64,000 bases of DNA from Falsiroseomonas tokyonensis (GTDB lineage Bacteria > Pseudomonadota > Alphaproteobacteria > Acetobacterales > Acetobacteraceae): positions 310,001 to 374,000 of the forward strand of contig NZ_JAFNJS010000001.1 in assembly GCF_019024325.1 (NCBI RefSeq), read 5' to 3'. Under the pieces are notes generated by a model that saw only the letters and a list, made by a program, of their open reading frames with translations, was not told the DNA's origin and searched no databases. A program made the translations under genes and the position numbers. Below are positions 32,749 to 41,240 of this stretch, piece by piece; position 1 is the first letter of the stretch, and every line of letters begins with the position of its first letter.

Positions 32749-34100
32749 AGCAGCCCCGCCACCGCCATGGGCAGGCGGTCCGGCGTGCGCCCGGCCAGCC
32801 CCATCCGTTGCAGCCATGCGGCGAATTCCGGCGCCGGCGACTTGCCCAGCGCGGCGCGCACGAAAAGCCCGTCATGGAAGGAGGTGGACTGGTAGGCGAG
32901 CATGGTGTCGTCCGCGCCCGGCACGCCCATCACATAGGTCACGCCCGCCACGCCGAGCAGCGTCAGCAGCGCGTCCATGTCGTCCTGGTCCGCCTCGGCA
33001 TGGTTGGTGTAGCAGACATCCACACCCATCGGCAGGCCAAGCAGCTTGCCGCACATATGGTCCTCCAGCCCCGCGCGGGTGATCTGCTTGCCGTCGAACA
33101 GGTATTCGGGGCCGATGAAGCCGACGACGCTGTTCACCAGCAGCGGGCGAAAGCGGCGTGCGACGGCATAGGCGCGGGCCTCCAGCGTCTGCTGGTCCAC
33201 GCCGTGATGCGCCTCGGCGGACAGCGCGCTGCCCTGGCCGGTCTCGAAATACATGCAGTTGTCGCCCAGGGTGCCGCGCTTGAGGGACAGCGCGGCCTCA
33301 TGCGCCTCCGCCAGCAAGGCCAGGGAGACGCCAAAACTCTCATTCACGCCCTGGGTGCCGCCGATGGACTGGAACACCAGATCCACCGGCGCGCCGCGCT
33401 GCATCGCCAGCAGCGTGGTGGTGACATGGGCCAGCACGCAGGACTGGGTCGGGATCGCATAGCGGTCCCGCACCGCATCCAGCAGGCCGAGCACGCGGCA
33501 CAGATTCTCGACATTGTCGGTGGCCGGGTTCACGCCGATCACGGCATCCCCGGCGCCCAGCAGCAGCCCGTCCAGCACCTGCGCCGCGATGCCCTTCGGA
33601 TCATCCACCGGGTCGTTCGGCTGCAGGCGGATGGAGAGCGTGCCGGGCAGGCCCAGCGTGTTGCGGAACCTCGTCACCACCCGGCACTTCGCCCCAATCG
33701 CTACCAGGTCCTGCAGCCGGCAGATTTTTGACAGTGCCGCCACCATCTCCGGCGTCAGGCCGGGGGCCAGGGCGGTGACGGCGGCGGGGTCCGCTGCCAG
33801 GAGCCAGTCGCGAAAGCCGCCGACGGTGAGGTGCGCGACAGGCGCGAAGGCGGCGGCGTCGTGACTGTCCAGGATCAGCCGCGTGACCTCATCCGCCTCA
33901 TAGGGCACCACCGCCTCCTGCAGAAAGTGCCGCAGCGGCAGGTCGGCCAGCGCCCGCTGCGCCGCCACGCGCTGCGCCGCGCTTTCGGCCGCGAGCCCGG
34001 CCAGGGCATCGCCGGACCGGAAGGGCGTGGCGCAGGCCAGGAGCTGCCGCAGATCGGCGAAGATGTGGCGCGTACCGCCCACCACCGCGGAAAAACCCAT
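32745..34100 (-). CDS. eutB: Ethanolamine ammonia-lyase heavy subunit
   Basis: This catalytic (beta/alpha)8 barrel subunit has 451 residues, nearly the same as E. coli EutB (453). Conserved segments include GAKCRVVTRFRNTLGLPG, RLQPNDPVDDPKGIAAQVLDGLL, the FQSIGGTQGVNESFG loop, DNCMYFETGQGSALSA and DVCYTNHAEADQDD. AAGGAGAGGGCGGC precedes the ATG. It works with EutC and vitamin B12. It is divergent from the ComDE-like genes, 73 nt away. Confidence 0.95.
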   Translation of the reverse strand: MGFSAVVGGTRHIFADLRQLLACATPFRSGDALAGLAAESAAQRVAAQRALADLPLRHFLQEAVVPYEADEVTRLILDSHDAAAFAPVAHLTVGGFRDWLLAADPAAVTALAPGLTPEMVAALSKICRLQDLVAIGAKCRVVTRFRNTLGLPGTLSIRLQPNDPVDDPKGIAAQVLDGLLLGAGDAVIGVNPATDNVENLCRVLGLLDAVRDRYAIPTQSCVLAHVTTTLLAMQRGAPVDLVFQSIGGTQGVNESFGVSLALLAEAHEAALSLKRGTLGDNCMYFETGQGSALSAEAHHGVDQQTLEARAYAVARRFRPLLVNSVVGFIGPEYLFDGKQITRAGLEDHMCGKLLGLPMGVDVCYTNHAEADQDDMDALLTLLGVAGVTYVMGVPGADDTMLAYQSTSFHDGLFVRAALGKSPAPEFAAWLQRMGLAGRTPDRLPMAVAGLL

Positions 34101-34173
34101 GCCGCCCTCTCCTTGCCAGCCGCCGCCACCGGGGGGAGGATGCCACAAATCAGGCTTGGGAGAGAGCGCCGGC

Positions 34174-34725
34174 ATGGATCGCCAGAAACTGGAAATGCGC
34201 CCGGATGCGGCGGCGGAATGGCCCGACGCCATCTATGAGGCGCTGAAGGCCAATGGCATCACCCAGGTCGCCCTGGTGCCGGATGCCGGGCACAGCCGGC
34301 TGATCAAGCGGTGCCTCGCCGACAATGAAATGACGGTGGTGACCCTGACGACGGAGGAGGAGGGTGTCGCCCTGCTCTGCGGCGCCTGGCTCGGGGGCGT
34401 GAAGGGCGTGCTGCTGATGCAGTCCTCCGGCGTCGGCAACTGCGTCAACATGCTGTCGCTCTCACACATTCATCGCACGCCGCTGCCGATGATCGTGACC
34501 ATGCGCGGCGATTTCGCCGAATTCAATCCGGCGCAGATCCCGATGGGCCAGGCGACGCCGGCGGTGCTGGAGGCGATGGGCACCATCGTGCATCGCGCCG
34601 ATCGGCCGGAGGATGTGGCGGCCACCGTCGATGCGACGCTGCGGCTGGCCTTCAATACCTTCCGGCCGGCGGCGACGCTGCTCGGCCAGCGCCTGATCGG
34701 CGCCAAGACCTTCGGGAAGGACTGA
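34174..34725 (+). CDS. ThDP-dependent decarboxylase alpha subunit (ComD-like)
   Basis: This 183-residue protein is the pyrimidine-binding half of a split thiamine-diphosphate enzyme. ITQVALVPDAGHSRLI, LTTEEEGVALLCGAWLGG (with the ThDP-activating Glu) and QSSGVGNCVNMLSL match sulfopyruvate decarboxylase alpha chains. ComDE converts sulfopyruvate to sulfoacetaldehyde; phosphonopyruvate decarboxylase is the close alternative. The beta-subunit gene follows 3 nt later and a 2-hydroxyacid dehydrogenase after that, consistent with an oxidation-then-decarboxylation pathway. Confidence 0.8.
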   Translation: MDRQKLEMRPDAAAEWPDAIYEALKANGITQVALVPDAGHSRLIKRCLADNEMTVVTLTTEEEGVALLCGAWLGGVKGVLLMQSSGVGNCVNMLSLSHIHRTPLPMIVTMRGDFAEFNPAQIPMGQATPAVLEAMGTIVHRADRPEDVAATVDATLRLAFNTFRPAATLLGQRLIGAKTFGKD

Positions 34726-34728
34726 GCC

Positions 34729-35322
34729 ATGGCCGAGTATCCGAACCGGCGCGACGTGGTGCGCGCTTTGCTGGAAGACCGCGGCGAGCTGCTGGTGATC
34801 GCCGGCCTCGGCGCCTCCGCCTGGGACATCACCGCCATCGGCGACACCCCGCGCAATCTGCCGCTGTGGGGCGGCATGGGCGGTGCCGCGATGATGGGCC
34901 TGGGTCTTGCCCTGGCGCAGCCTTCGGCCAAGGTGCTGGTCATCACCGGCGATGGCGAGATGCTGATGGCGCTGGGCGCAATGGCCACCATCGCGGTCCA
35001 GAAGCCCCAAAATCTCTCCATCGTCGTGCTGGACAACGAGCATTACAGCGAGACGGGCAACCAGGAGACGGCGACGCGGCATGGCGTGGACCTGGCCGCC
35101 ATGGCGCGCGGCGCCGGCCTTGCGGGCGCGCGCACCCTGACGACGCTGGAACAGGTTCCGGCGCTGCGGGCCGAAATCCATGCCGGCACGGGCACGGTCT
35201 TTGCCGTGACAAAAATCGCGCCGGGCAACCTGCCGCTGGTGCTGCCGCCGCGCGATGGCGCCATCCTGCAGGCGCGTTTCCGCGAGGCCCTGCTCGGCCC
35301 CGCCGCCCATCACCAGCTGTGA
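34729..35322 (+). CDS. ThDP-dependent decarboxylase beta subunit (ComE-like)
   Basis: This 197-residue diphosphate-binding half carries the ThDP/Mg motif that starts GDGEMLMALG at residue 74 and ends LDNEHYSETG near 110. It is the normal partner of the preceding alpha subunit. Sulfopyruvate decarboxylase beta subunits have the same length and the same GNQET sequence after the motif. The pair sits in one transcript with a D-2-hydroxyacid dehydrogenase gene. Confidence 0.8.
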   Translation: MAEYPNRRDVVRALLEDRGELLVIAGLGASAWDITAIGDTPRNLPLWGGMGGAAMMGLGLALAQPSAKVLVITGDGEMLMALGAMATIAVQKPQNLSIVVLDNEHYSETGNQETATRHGVDLAAMARGAGLAGARTLTTLEQVPALRAEIHAGTGTVFAVTKIAPGNLPLVLPPRDGAILQARFREALLGPAAHHQL

Positions 35323-35332
35323 AGGCAAGACC

Positions 35333-36313
35333 ATGCCGCATGTGATCTGCGTCCGCCCGATCCACGAGGAAGCCATCGCCAAGATGCGGGCGACGCCGGG
35401 CGTCACCGTGGACGTGCTGATGGACCTCTCGCCCGAGAGCCTTGCCGCCAACCTGCCCAAGGCGGATGCGCTGATCGTGCGTACCATCCGCATCGACCGC
35501 GCCTTTCTGGCGCATTGCACCAATCTGAAGATCCTGGTGCGGCACGGCGTCGGCTACGACATCGTCGACGTGCCGGCGCTGACGGAACGCGGCATTCCGC
35601 TCGCCATCACGCCGGAGGCCAATGCGGTCTCGGTCGCGGAACACGCGCTGATGATGATGCTGGCCTGCGCCCGCAAGCTGACCAGCTTCAACGCGAATCT
35701 GCGCGCGGAGACGCCCGTCTGGGGCGCGCAGACCAACCTTCCGACCTTCGACCTGCAGGGCAAGACCGTGCTGGTGGTGGGCTTCGGCCGCATCGGCACG
35801 CGCGTGGCGAAGCTCTGCGCCGCCTTCGGCATGCGCGTGCTGGTGCGCGATCCCAATATCGGCAAGGGCAGCATCCGCGGCCTCGGCTTCGAACCGGTGG
35901 ATGATGCGGCGACCGCGGCGGCGGAGGCGGATATCGTCACCGTCCATGTGCCGAGCGGCCCGGCCACGCGCAACATCATCGACGGCGCCTTCATGGCCCG
36001 CATGAAGAAGGGCGCCGTGCTGGTCAATACCGCGCGCGGCACCATCGTGGATCAGGTCGCACTGGAGGCTTCGCTGCGCTCTGGCCACCTCTCCGCCGCC
36101 GGTATCGATGTCTTCGAGGAGGAGCCGGTGGAAGCGCCGATCAGCCTGCTCTCCGCCCCCAACCTGATCATGACGCCGCATGTCGCCGCCAGCACGGCGG
36201 AGGGGCTGCGCCGCATGGCGCTGGACAGCGCGGCCGCCGCCCTGGCCTGCTTCGCCGGCACGATCGACCCCGATGTCATCGTCAATCCCGAGGTCCTGCC
36301 CCGAAGGAACTGA
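35333..36313 (+). CDS. D-isomer-type 2-hydroxyacid dehydrogenase (SlcC-like)
   Basis: This NAD(P)-dependent dehydrogenase has 326 residues. The Rossmann loop is VVGFGRIGTRVAKL, with catalytic Arg in NTARGTIVD, Glu in DVFEEEP and His in TPHVAAST. The family includes phosphoglycerate dehydrogenase and SlcC, the (S)-sulfolactate dehydrogenase. Being directly after ComDE-like genes, the most likely role is oxidation of sulfolactate, or a similar hydroxyacid, to the 2-oxoacid that ComDE decarboxylates. GAAGG lies before the ATG. Substrate assignment is an inference. Confidence 0.82.
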   Translation: MPHVICVRPIHEEAIAKMRATPGVTVDVLMDLSPESLAANLPKADALIVRTIRIDRAFLAHCTNLKILVRHGVGYDIVDVPALTERGIPLAITPEANAVSVAEHALMMMLACARKLTSFNANLRAETPVWGAQTNLPTFDLQGKTVLVVGFGRIGTRVAKLCAAFGMRVLVRDPNIGKGSIRGLGFEPVDDAATAAAEADIVTVHVPSGPATRNIIDGAFMARMKKGAVLVNTARGTIVDQVALEASLRSGHLSAAGIDVFEEEPVEAPISLLSAPNLIMTPHVAASTAEGLRRMALDSAAAALACFAGTIDPDVIVNPEVLPRRN

Positions 36314-36324
36314 GGCTTTGCCTC

Positions 36325-36348
36325 GCAGACATGCCAAGGCATGTCTGC
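36325..36348 (+). terminator. Hairpin after the dehydrogenase gene
   Basis: An 11-bp perfect stem, GCAGACATGCC and its complement around an AA loop, begins 11 nt after the stop codon. No T-run follows. It probably ends or protects the ComDE-dehydrogenase transcript. Confidence 0.45.
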
Positions 36349-36349
36349 C

Positions 36350-36386
36350 CTGCGCGGCATAAGCCGCGGGCCGCATTCGCGGCCTC
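36350..36386. repeat. 37-bp two-hairpin repeat, copy 2 (inverted)
   Basis: This is the inverted copy of the element at 16015-16051: 32 of 37 positions agree, with the GCGGCTTATGCCGC palindrome unchanged and paired substitutions in the other stem. A further GGCCCGCC/GGCGGGCC stem follows before the ggt gene. Confidence 0.5.
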
Positions 36387-36439
36387 GGCCCGCCTGAAGT
36401 GCGGCGGGCCGCCGGATGTTCTGGTTAAGAGGTCACGCC

Positions 36440-38113
36440 ATGCGCCGCCTGTTGCTCGCCTTCCTGATCCTCGCCGGACCCGCCGCGTCGGAGCCGGCGC
36501 GGGCCACGCGCCAAATGGCGGCCACCGCCAGCCCGCATGCGACGGAGGCGGCGCTGGCCATGCTGCGCGCCGGCGGGTCCGCGGTGGATGCGGCGATCGC
36601 GGCGCAGGCGGCGCTCTCGGTGGCGGAGCCGCATGCCAGCGGCGTGCTCGGCGGCGCCTTTATCCTGGTCTGGGACCAGGCCGCCGGACGGCTGCGCTAC
36701 TATGAGGGCATCGCCAGCGCGCCGGCGGCGAGCGCGGACCGGCTGACGGCGGGCGGCGTCGGGCCCGCCACCGTCGCGCGATCCGGCCGCGCCGTCGCGG
36801 TGCCGGGCACCATCGCCGCGCTGGCGCTGGCGCATGCGGCGCATGGAAGGCTGCCCTGGGCGGATCTCTTCGCCCCGGCCATTGCCCTGGCGGAGCAGGG
36901 CTTTCCGCTGCCGCCCTATCTGCACCAGGTGATCCGAAACCGCGCGGCGGAACTCGCCCGCGTGCCGGCGATCCGCGCGCTGTATTTCGACGCGGGCGGC
37001 CAGCCGCTGGCCGCCGGCGCGCCCTTCCGCAATCCGGAGCAGGCGGCGGCGCTGCGACTGCTGGCCACGGAAGGTCCGGCCACGCTCTATGGCGGCACGC
37101 TCGGCCGCGCCGTGGTCCAGGCGGTGCAGGACCATGCGGTGCCGGGCTGGATGACACTCGCCGACCTTGCCGGCTATCGCGCCGTCGAACGCGCGCCGAT
37201 CTGCGCCGAGGTTCTGGCACGGCGCATCTGCACCGCCGCGGCGCCCTCCTCCGGCGGTGTCGCGGTGCTGCAGACGCTGGGGCTGGCGGAGCGGCTGGGC
37301 ATCGCGCGGGCCACGCGCGACAGCGCCGAGGCCGCGCATATCTTCCTCGAGGCCAGCCGGCTCGCCACCGCCGACCGGCGCCGCTGGATGGGCGACCCGG
37401 ACCAGGTGGCGGTGCCCCAGGCCGGGCTGCTGGCGCGCGACTACCTCGATGCCCGCGCGGCGCTCGCCGGGCCAGCGCGCGCAATGGAAACCGTGGCGCC
37501 CGGCACGCCGGCGGAACGCCATGGCGCCCTGCCGACGCCCAGCGACCCGATGGCGGAGACGGCGACGACGCAGCTCTCCATCCTCGACGCCGCCGGCAAT
37601 GCGGTGGCCTTTACCACCACCAACAACCTGAATTTCGGCGCCGAGCTGCTGGCCATGGGCGTCACGCTGAACAACGGCATGACCAATTTCGCCGTGAACC
37701 CGGGCACGGCGGAGGCCCCCGCGCAGAACCGCCTGGCGCCGGGCAAGCGGCCCGTGACCACCATGGCGCCCACCATGGTCTTCGGCGCGGATGGGCGGCC
37801 GGAGCTGGTGCTGGGCGCCGGCGGCGGCGCGCGCATTCCCGATGCGGTGGCCGCCGCGGTGATCGAGGTGCTGGTCTTCGGCGGCGATGCCGAACGCGCC
37901 ACGGCGCGGCCGCGGATCGGCGCGCAGAATGGCGTGGAGGAGCTGGAACAGGGCACGCCGCTGGCGGAGCTGGCGCCCGCCTTGCAGGCGCTGGGCCATG
38001 CGCCGAGGGTGGTCGTGATGAACACCGGGCTGCAGGTGATCCGCCGGCTGCCGGATGGCCGGCTGGAGGGCGCAGCGGATCCGCGGCGGGACGGGGTGGC
38101 GGCGGGGGATTGA
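36440..38113 (+). CDS. ggt: Gamma-glutamyltransferase
   Basis: This exported N-terminal-nucleophile hydrolase cleaves the gamma-glutamyl bond of glutathione and related amides in the periplasm. The 557 residues include a signal peptide (MRRLLLAFLILAG, cleavage near EPARA). The proenzyme cuts itself before the conserved Thr of ETATTQLS, and the small subunit follows with FTTTNNLNFG and PGKRPVTTMAPTMV. AAGAGG precedes the chosen ATG; an upstream in-frame start lacks a ribosome site and would spoil the signal peptide. It is convergent with the Bug receptor gene. Confidence 0.9.
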   Translation: MRRLLLAFLILAGPAASEPARATRQMAATASPHATEAALAMLRAGGSAVDAAIAAQAALSVAEPHASGVLGGAFILVWDQAAGRLRYYEGIASAPAASADRLTAGGVGPATVARSGRAVAVPGTIAALALAHAAHGRLPWADLFAPAIALAEQGFPLPPYLHQVIRNRAAELARVPAIRALYFDAGGQPLAAGAPFRNPEQAAALRLLATEGPATLYGGTLGRAVVQAVQDHAVPGWMTLADLAGYRAVERAPICAEVLARRICTAAAPSSGGVAVLQTLGLAERLGIARATRDSAEAAHIFLEASRLATADRRRWMGDPDQVAVPQAGLLARDYLDARAALAGPARAMETVAPGTPAERHGALPTPSDPMAETATTQLSILDAAGNAVAFTTTNNLNFGAELLAMGVTLNNGMTNFAVNPGTAEAPAQNRLAPGKRPVTTMAPTMVFGADGRPELVLGAGGGARIPDAVAAAVIEVLVFGGDAERATARPRIGAQNGVEELEQGTPLAELAPALQALGHAPRVVVMNTGLQVIRRLPDGRLEGAADPRRDGVAAGD

Positions 38114-38121
38114 GCCCCTCT

Positions 38122-38158
38122 CCCTCCCCCGCATGGCGGGGGAGGGTCGGGGTGGGGG
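38122..38158. repeat. 37-bp hairpin/G-tract repeat, copy 2
   Basis: This is the second copy of the element at 8821-8857, with an 11-bp stem and ATG loop. It occupies the short gap between the convergent ggt and Bug genes, where the stem could act as a two-way terminator. Its right end has four adjacent G-tracts on the plus strand. Confidence 0.55.
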
Positions 38159-38169
38159 TAGCGCGCCCG

Positions 38170-39159
38170 TCAGTCGAAGGTGATATTCGCCCTACGAATC
38201 ACCTCGGCGTATTTCGCCGCATCCCGCCGCAGCAGGGCCGCGGCATCGGCGCTGGTGCCGCCGCCGGGCAGGTAGCCGGCATCCATTACGCGCTGGCGCA
38301 GGCCGGGGTCGGCCAGCGCCTTGTTCACCGCCCGCACCCAGCGCTCGCTGATGGCGGAAGGCAGGCCCGGCGGGCCCATCACCATATACCAGACGGCGGC
38401 GTCGAAATCCGGAAAGCCGCTTTCGGCGATCGTCGGCACATCCGGCAGCGTCGGCACGCGGGCAGGCAGGGTCGTCGCCAGCGCGCGCACCCGGCCGGCG
38501 CGAATATGCGGCAGGTAGGTGGGCAGCGTGTCGATGGCGATGTCGATGCGCCCGGCCAGGATCTCGTTCACCGCCTGGCCCGTGCCGCGGAAGGGAATGT
38601 GGGTCATGTCCAGCCCGGCCGCGAAGCTCAGCGCGGCCGCCGCCAGGTGCTGCTGCGTCGCGACGCCGGAGGAGGAGTAGTTCAGCTTGCCGCGATTGGC
38701 CCGCGCATGGGCGATGAAGCCGGGAAAATCCTGTGCGGGCGAATCCAGCGGCACCACCGCCACCAGCGGCACCGTGCCCGCCAGCACCACGGCGGTCTGG
38801 TCATTGATGATGTCGAAGGGCGGCGGCTTCATCGTTGGTGGCACGACGGCGGAGGCGCTGACGGTGGTCATCAGCATCTGGTAGCCATCCGGCCGTCCCC
38901 GCGCATTGGCCGCGGCGGCGATGGTCCCGGACCCGCCGGGGCGGCTCTCGATGGCGACGGGCTGGCCGAAATCCTCCTGCAGCGCCGGCTGCAGCAGGCG
39001 AGAGATAATGTCCGTGCCGCCGCCTGGCGCAAAACCCATCAGCAGGGTGATGGGTCGGGTGGGATAGGCGGCGGGCTGCGCCCCAGTTGCCTGGGCCCAG
39101 GCGGGCATCGGCAGGGCAAGGCCGCCCGTCGCGGCCCACAGGCTGCGTCGCGAGATCAT
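38170..39159 (-). CDS. Bug-family tripartite tricarboxylate transporter receptor
   Basis: This periplasmic receptor of the TctC/Bug family has 329 residues. It has a Tat-like or Sec signal (MISRRSLWAATGG, ending AWAQA) and the family signatures YPTRPITLLMGFAPGGGTDI, ESRPGGSG and YSSSGVATQQHLAAAAL. GGAGGAAACACC precedes the ATG. No TctA or TctB gene is present, so it would be an orphan receptor. The neighbouring D-tartrate dehydratase suggests a dicarboxylate ligand, but that is only context. Confidence 0.92.
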   Translation of the reverse strand: MISRRSLWAATGGLALPMPAWAQATGAQPAAYPTRPITLLMGFAPGGGTDIISRLLQPALQEDFGQPVAIESRPGGSGTIAAAANARGRPDGYQMLMTTVSASAVVPPTMKPPPFDIINDQTAVVLAGTVPLVAVVPLDSPAQDFPGFIAHARANRGKLNYSSSGVATQQHLAAAALSFAAGLDMTHIPFRGTGQAVNEILAGRIDIAIDTLPTYLPHIRAGRVRALATTLPARVPTLPDVPTIAESGFPDFDAAVWYMVMGPPGLPSAISERWVRAVNKALADPGLRQRVMDAGYLPGGGTSADAAALLRRDAAKYAEVIRRANITFD

Positions 39160-39202
39160 GGTGTTTCCTCCGGTCTTTCTTGGACCGGAGGATGGCCCGC
39201 GG

Positions 39203-39979
39203 TTATTTTCCCGTCCAGACCGGCTTGCGCTTGGCGAGGAAGGCTTCCACCCCCTCCCGGAAGTCATGGCTGCCGAAGCACATGGTCACCAGGTCGTCGC
39301 CCTCGATGGTGCCGCCGGCGAGCCGCAGGCGCTTCAGCGCGACCTTGGTGGCGCGCAGTGTCAGCGGCGCCATGCCGGCGATCTCCACCGCCAGCTTTTC
39401 CGCCCGTTCCGCCAGGGCCTCCGGCGTCTCCAGCATCTCGGAGATGAAGCCGGCGGCCAGCGCCTCCGGCGCGTCCATCAGCCGCGCGGTGAAGATCAAA
39501 TCCTTGAGCTTGGCCGGCCCGATCAGCGCGGCGAAGCGGGAGATGTTCATGGTGGACAGCGTATTGCCCAGCGTGCGCGCCACCGGCACGCCGAAGCGCG
39601 CATTGGCGCTGGCGATGCGCAGGTCGCAGACGCCGGCAATGCCGAGGCCGCCGCCGACGCAGGCGCCGGCGATGGCGGCCACCACCGGCTTCGGGCAGTC
39701 CTCGATGGCGGAGAGCACGCGGTCGATCCGCGTCTCGTAGTCCAGCGCGTCCTGGCCGGTGGAGAAGTGCTGGAACTGGCTGATGTCGGTGCCGGCCGCG
39801 AAGGCCTTGCCACCGGCGCCGGTGATGACCCAGCAGCGGATGTCCGGGTCCGCCGCCACCGCCGCCGCCTGTTCGAACAGCCCCTCATACATCGGGAAGG
39901 TCATGGCATTGCGCTGGTCCGGGCGGTTCAGCGTGGTCCAGGCCACCGGGCCGCGGGTCTCGTGCAGGATATCGGGCAT
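39203..39979 (-). CDS. Enoyl-CoA hydratase/isomerase family protein
   Basis: This crotonase-fold protein has 258 residues. The CoA-binding AFAAGTDISQF segment and the oxyanion-hole CVGGGLGIAGVCDLRIAS region are present, and RFGVPVARTLGNTLS follows. The two Glu residues usual in true hydratases are replaced around the active site (GVCDL, VARTL), so the reaction may differ from hydration, for example an isomerase or a CoA hydrolase. A strong AAGGAGGAAACAGCC lies before the ATG. It is divergent from the tartrate dehydratase gene. Confidence 0.88.
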   Translation of the reverse strand: MPDILHETRGPVAWTTLNRPDQRNAMTFPMYEGLFEQAAAVAADPDIRCWVITGAGGKAFAAGTDISQFQHFSTGQDALDYETRIDRVLSAIEDCPKPVVAAIAGACVGGGLGIAGVCDLRIASANARFGVPVARTLGNTLSTMNISRFAALIGPAKLKDLIFTARLMDAPEALAAGFISEMLETPEALAERAEKLAVEIAGMAPLTLRATKVALKRLRLAGGTIEGDDLVTMCFGSHDFREGVEAFLAKRKPVWTGK

Positions 39980-40061
39980 GGGCTGTTTCCTCCTTGGTCC
40001 CCTCTTGTGCGGCCAGGGCGCGGGGGGCGACAAGTCACCAACCGCAAGGAGGCCGACACGG

Positions 40062-41240
40062 ATGCGTATCGTCAGCGTCAAGCAGGGCATCGCCCCGATC
40101 GCGAGCGAGATCGCCAATGCCTATATCGATTTTTCGAAAATGACCGCCTCCATCGTCGCCGTCACGGTCGAGGGGGATGGGGGGCGCGCCACCGGCTATG
40201 GCTTCAACTCGAACGGCCGCTATGCCCAGCCCGGCCTGCTGGCCGAACGCTTCGTGCCGCGGCTGCTGGAGGCGACGGAGGCCCAGATCACCAGCGCGGA
40301 TGGAAGGCTGAACCCGCAGGGCGCCTGGGCCGCCATGATGAAGAACGAGAAGCCGGGTGGCCATGGCGAGCGCAGCGTCGCCGTCGGCGTGCTGGACATG
40401 GCGCTGTGGGATGCGGCGGCCAAGCTGGAGGGCCTGCCGCTCTGGCGCCTGCTCGCCGATCGCTACAATGGCGGCCAGGCGGATGAGGCGGCCTGGGTCT
40501 ATGCCGCCGGCGGCTACTACTACCCCGGCAAGGGCGTGGATGCGCTGGTCGAGGAGATGAAGCGCTACCTCGGCATGGGCTATGCCACCGTGAAGATGAA
40601 GATCGGCGGCGCCCCCGGCACCGCGCTGGCCGATGCGCTGTCCGAGGATCTGGAGCGGATCGAGGCGGTGGTCGCGCTGCTCGGCGGCGATGGCAGCCGG
40701 CTGGCGGTGGATGTGAATGGCCGCTTCGACCTGCCCGCGGCGCTGGCCTATGCCGAGGCCTTGGCGCCGATGAAGCTGCGCTGGTACGAGGAACCGCTCG
40801 ACCCGCTGGACTACGCCACGCATGCGACGCTGGCGGAACACTACGGGCCGCCGATCGCAACTGGGGAGAATCTGTTCTCCATGCTGGATGCGCGCAACCT
40901 GATCCGCCATGGCGGGCTGCGGCCGGATCGGGACATCCTGCAGATGGATCCGGCGCTGTCCTATGGGCTTTGCGAATATCTGCGCACGCTCGACATGCTG
41001 GCCTCCCATGGCTGGTCCCGCCGCCGCTGCGTGCCGCATGGCGGGCACCAGTTTGCCCTCAATATCGCGGTGGGCCTGGGGCTGGGGGGCAATGAGAGCT
41101 ACCCGGAAGTGTTTGCGCCCTTCGGCGGTTTTGCGGATGACGTGCCCGTCGTCGAAGGCCGCGTTGCGATGCCCGATATCCCCGGCATCGGCTTCGAGGC
41201 CAAGAACAAGCTGCATGACGTGTTCAAGGGCCTCGCCTGA
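40062..41240 (+). CDS. D(-)-tartrate dehydratase (enolase superfamily)
   Basis: This magnesium-dependent dehydratase turns D-tartrate into oxaloacetate. The 392-residue product matches the Bradyrhizobium enzyme closely in remembered landmarks: NAYIDFSKMT, YGFNSNGRY, NEKPGGHGERSVAVG, YAAGGYYYPGKG, the base region KMKIGG (Lys178, Lys180), metal ligands Asp217, Glu243 and Glu269 (ATGENLFS), and PHGGHQ (His326). AAGGAGG is well placed before the ATG. Its stop overlaps the start of the PrpF-family gene (TGATG), so the two are coupled. Confidence 0.9.
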   Translation: MRIVSVKQGIAPIASEIANAYIDFSKMTASIVAVTVEGDGGRATGYGFNSNGRYAQPGLLAERFVPRLLEATEAQITSADGRLNPQGAWAAMMKNEKPGGHGERSVAVGVLDMALWDAAAKLEGLPLWRLLADRYNGGQADEAAWVYAAGGYYYPGKGVDALVEEMKRYLGMGYATVKMKIGGAPGTALADALSEDLERIEAVVALLGGDGSRLAVDVNGRFDLPAALAYAEALAPMKLRWYEEPLDPLDYATHATLAEHYGPPIATGENLFSMLDARNLIRHGGLRPDRDILQMDPALSYGLCEYLRTLDMLASHGWSRRRCVPHGGHQFALNIAVGLGLGGNESYPEVFAPFGGFADDVPVVEGRVAMPDIPGIGFEAKNKLHDVFKGLA

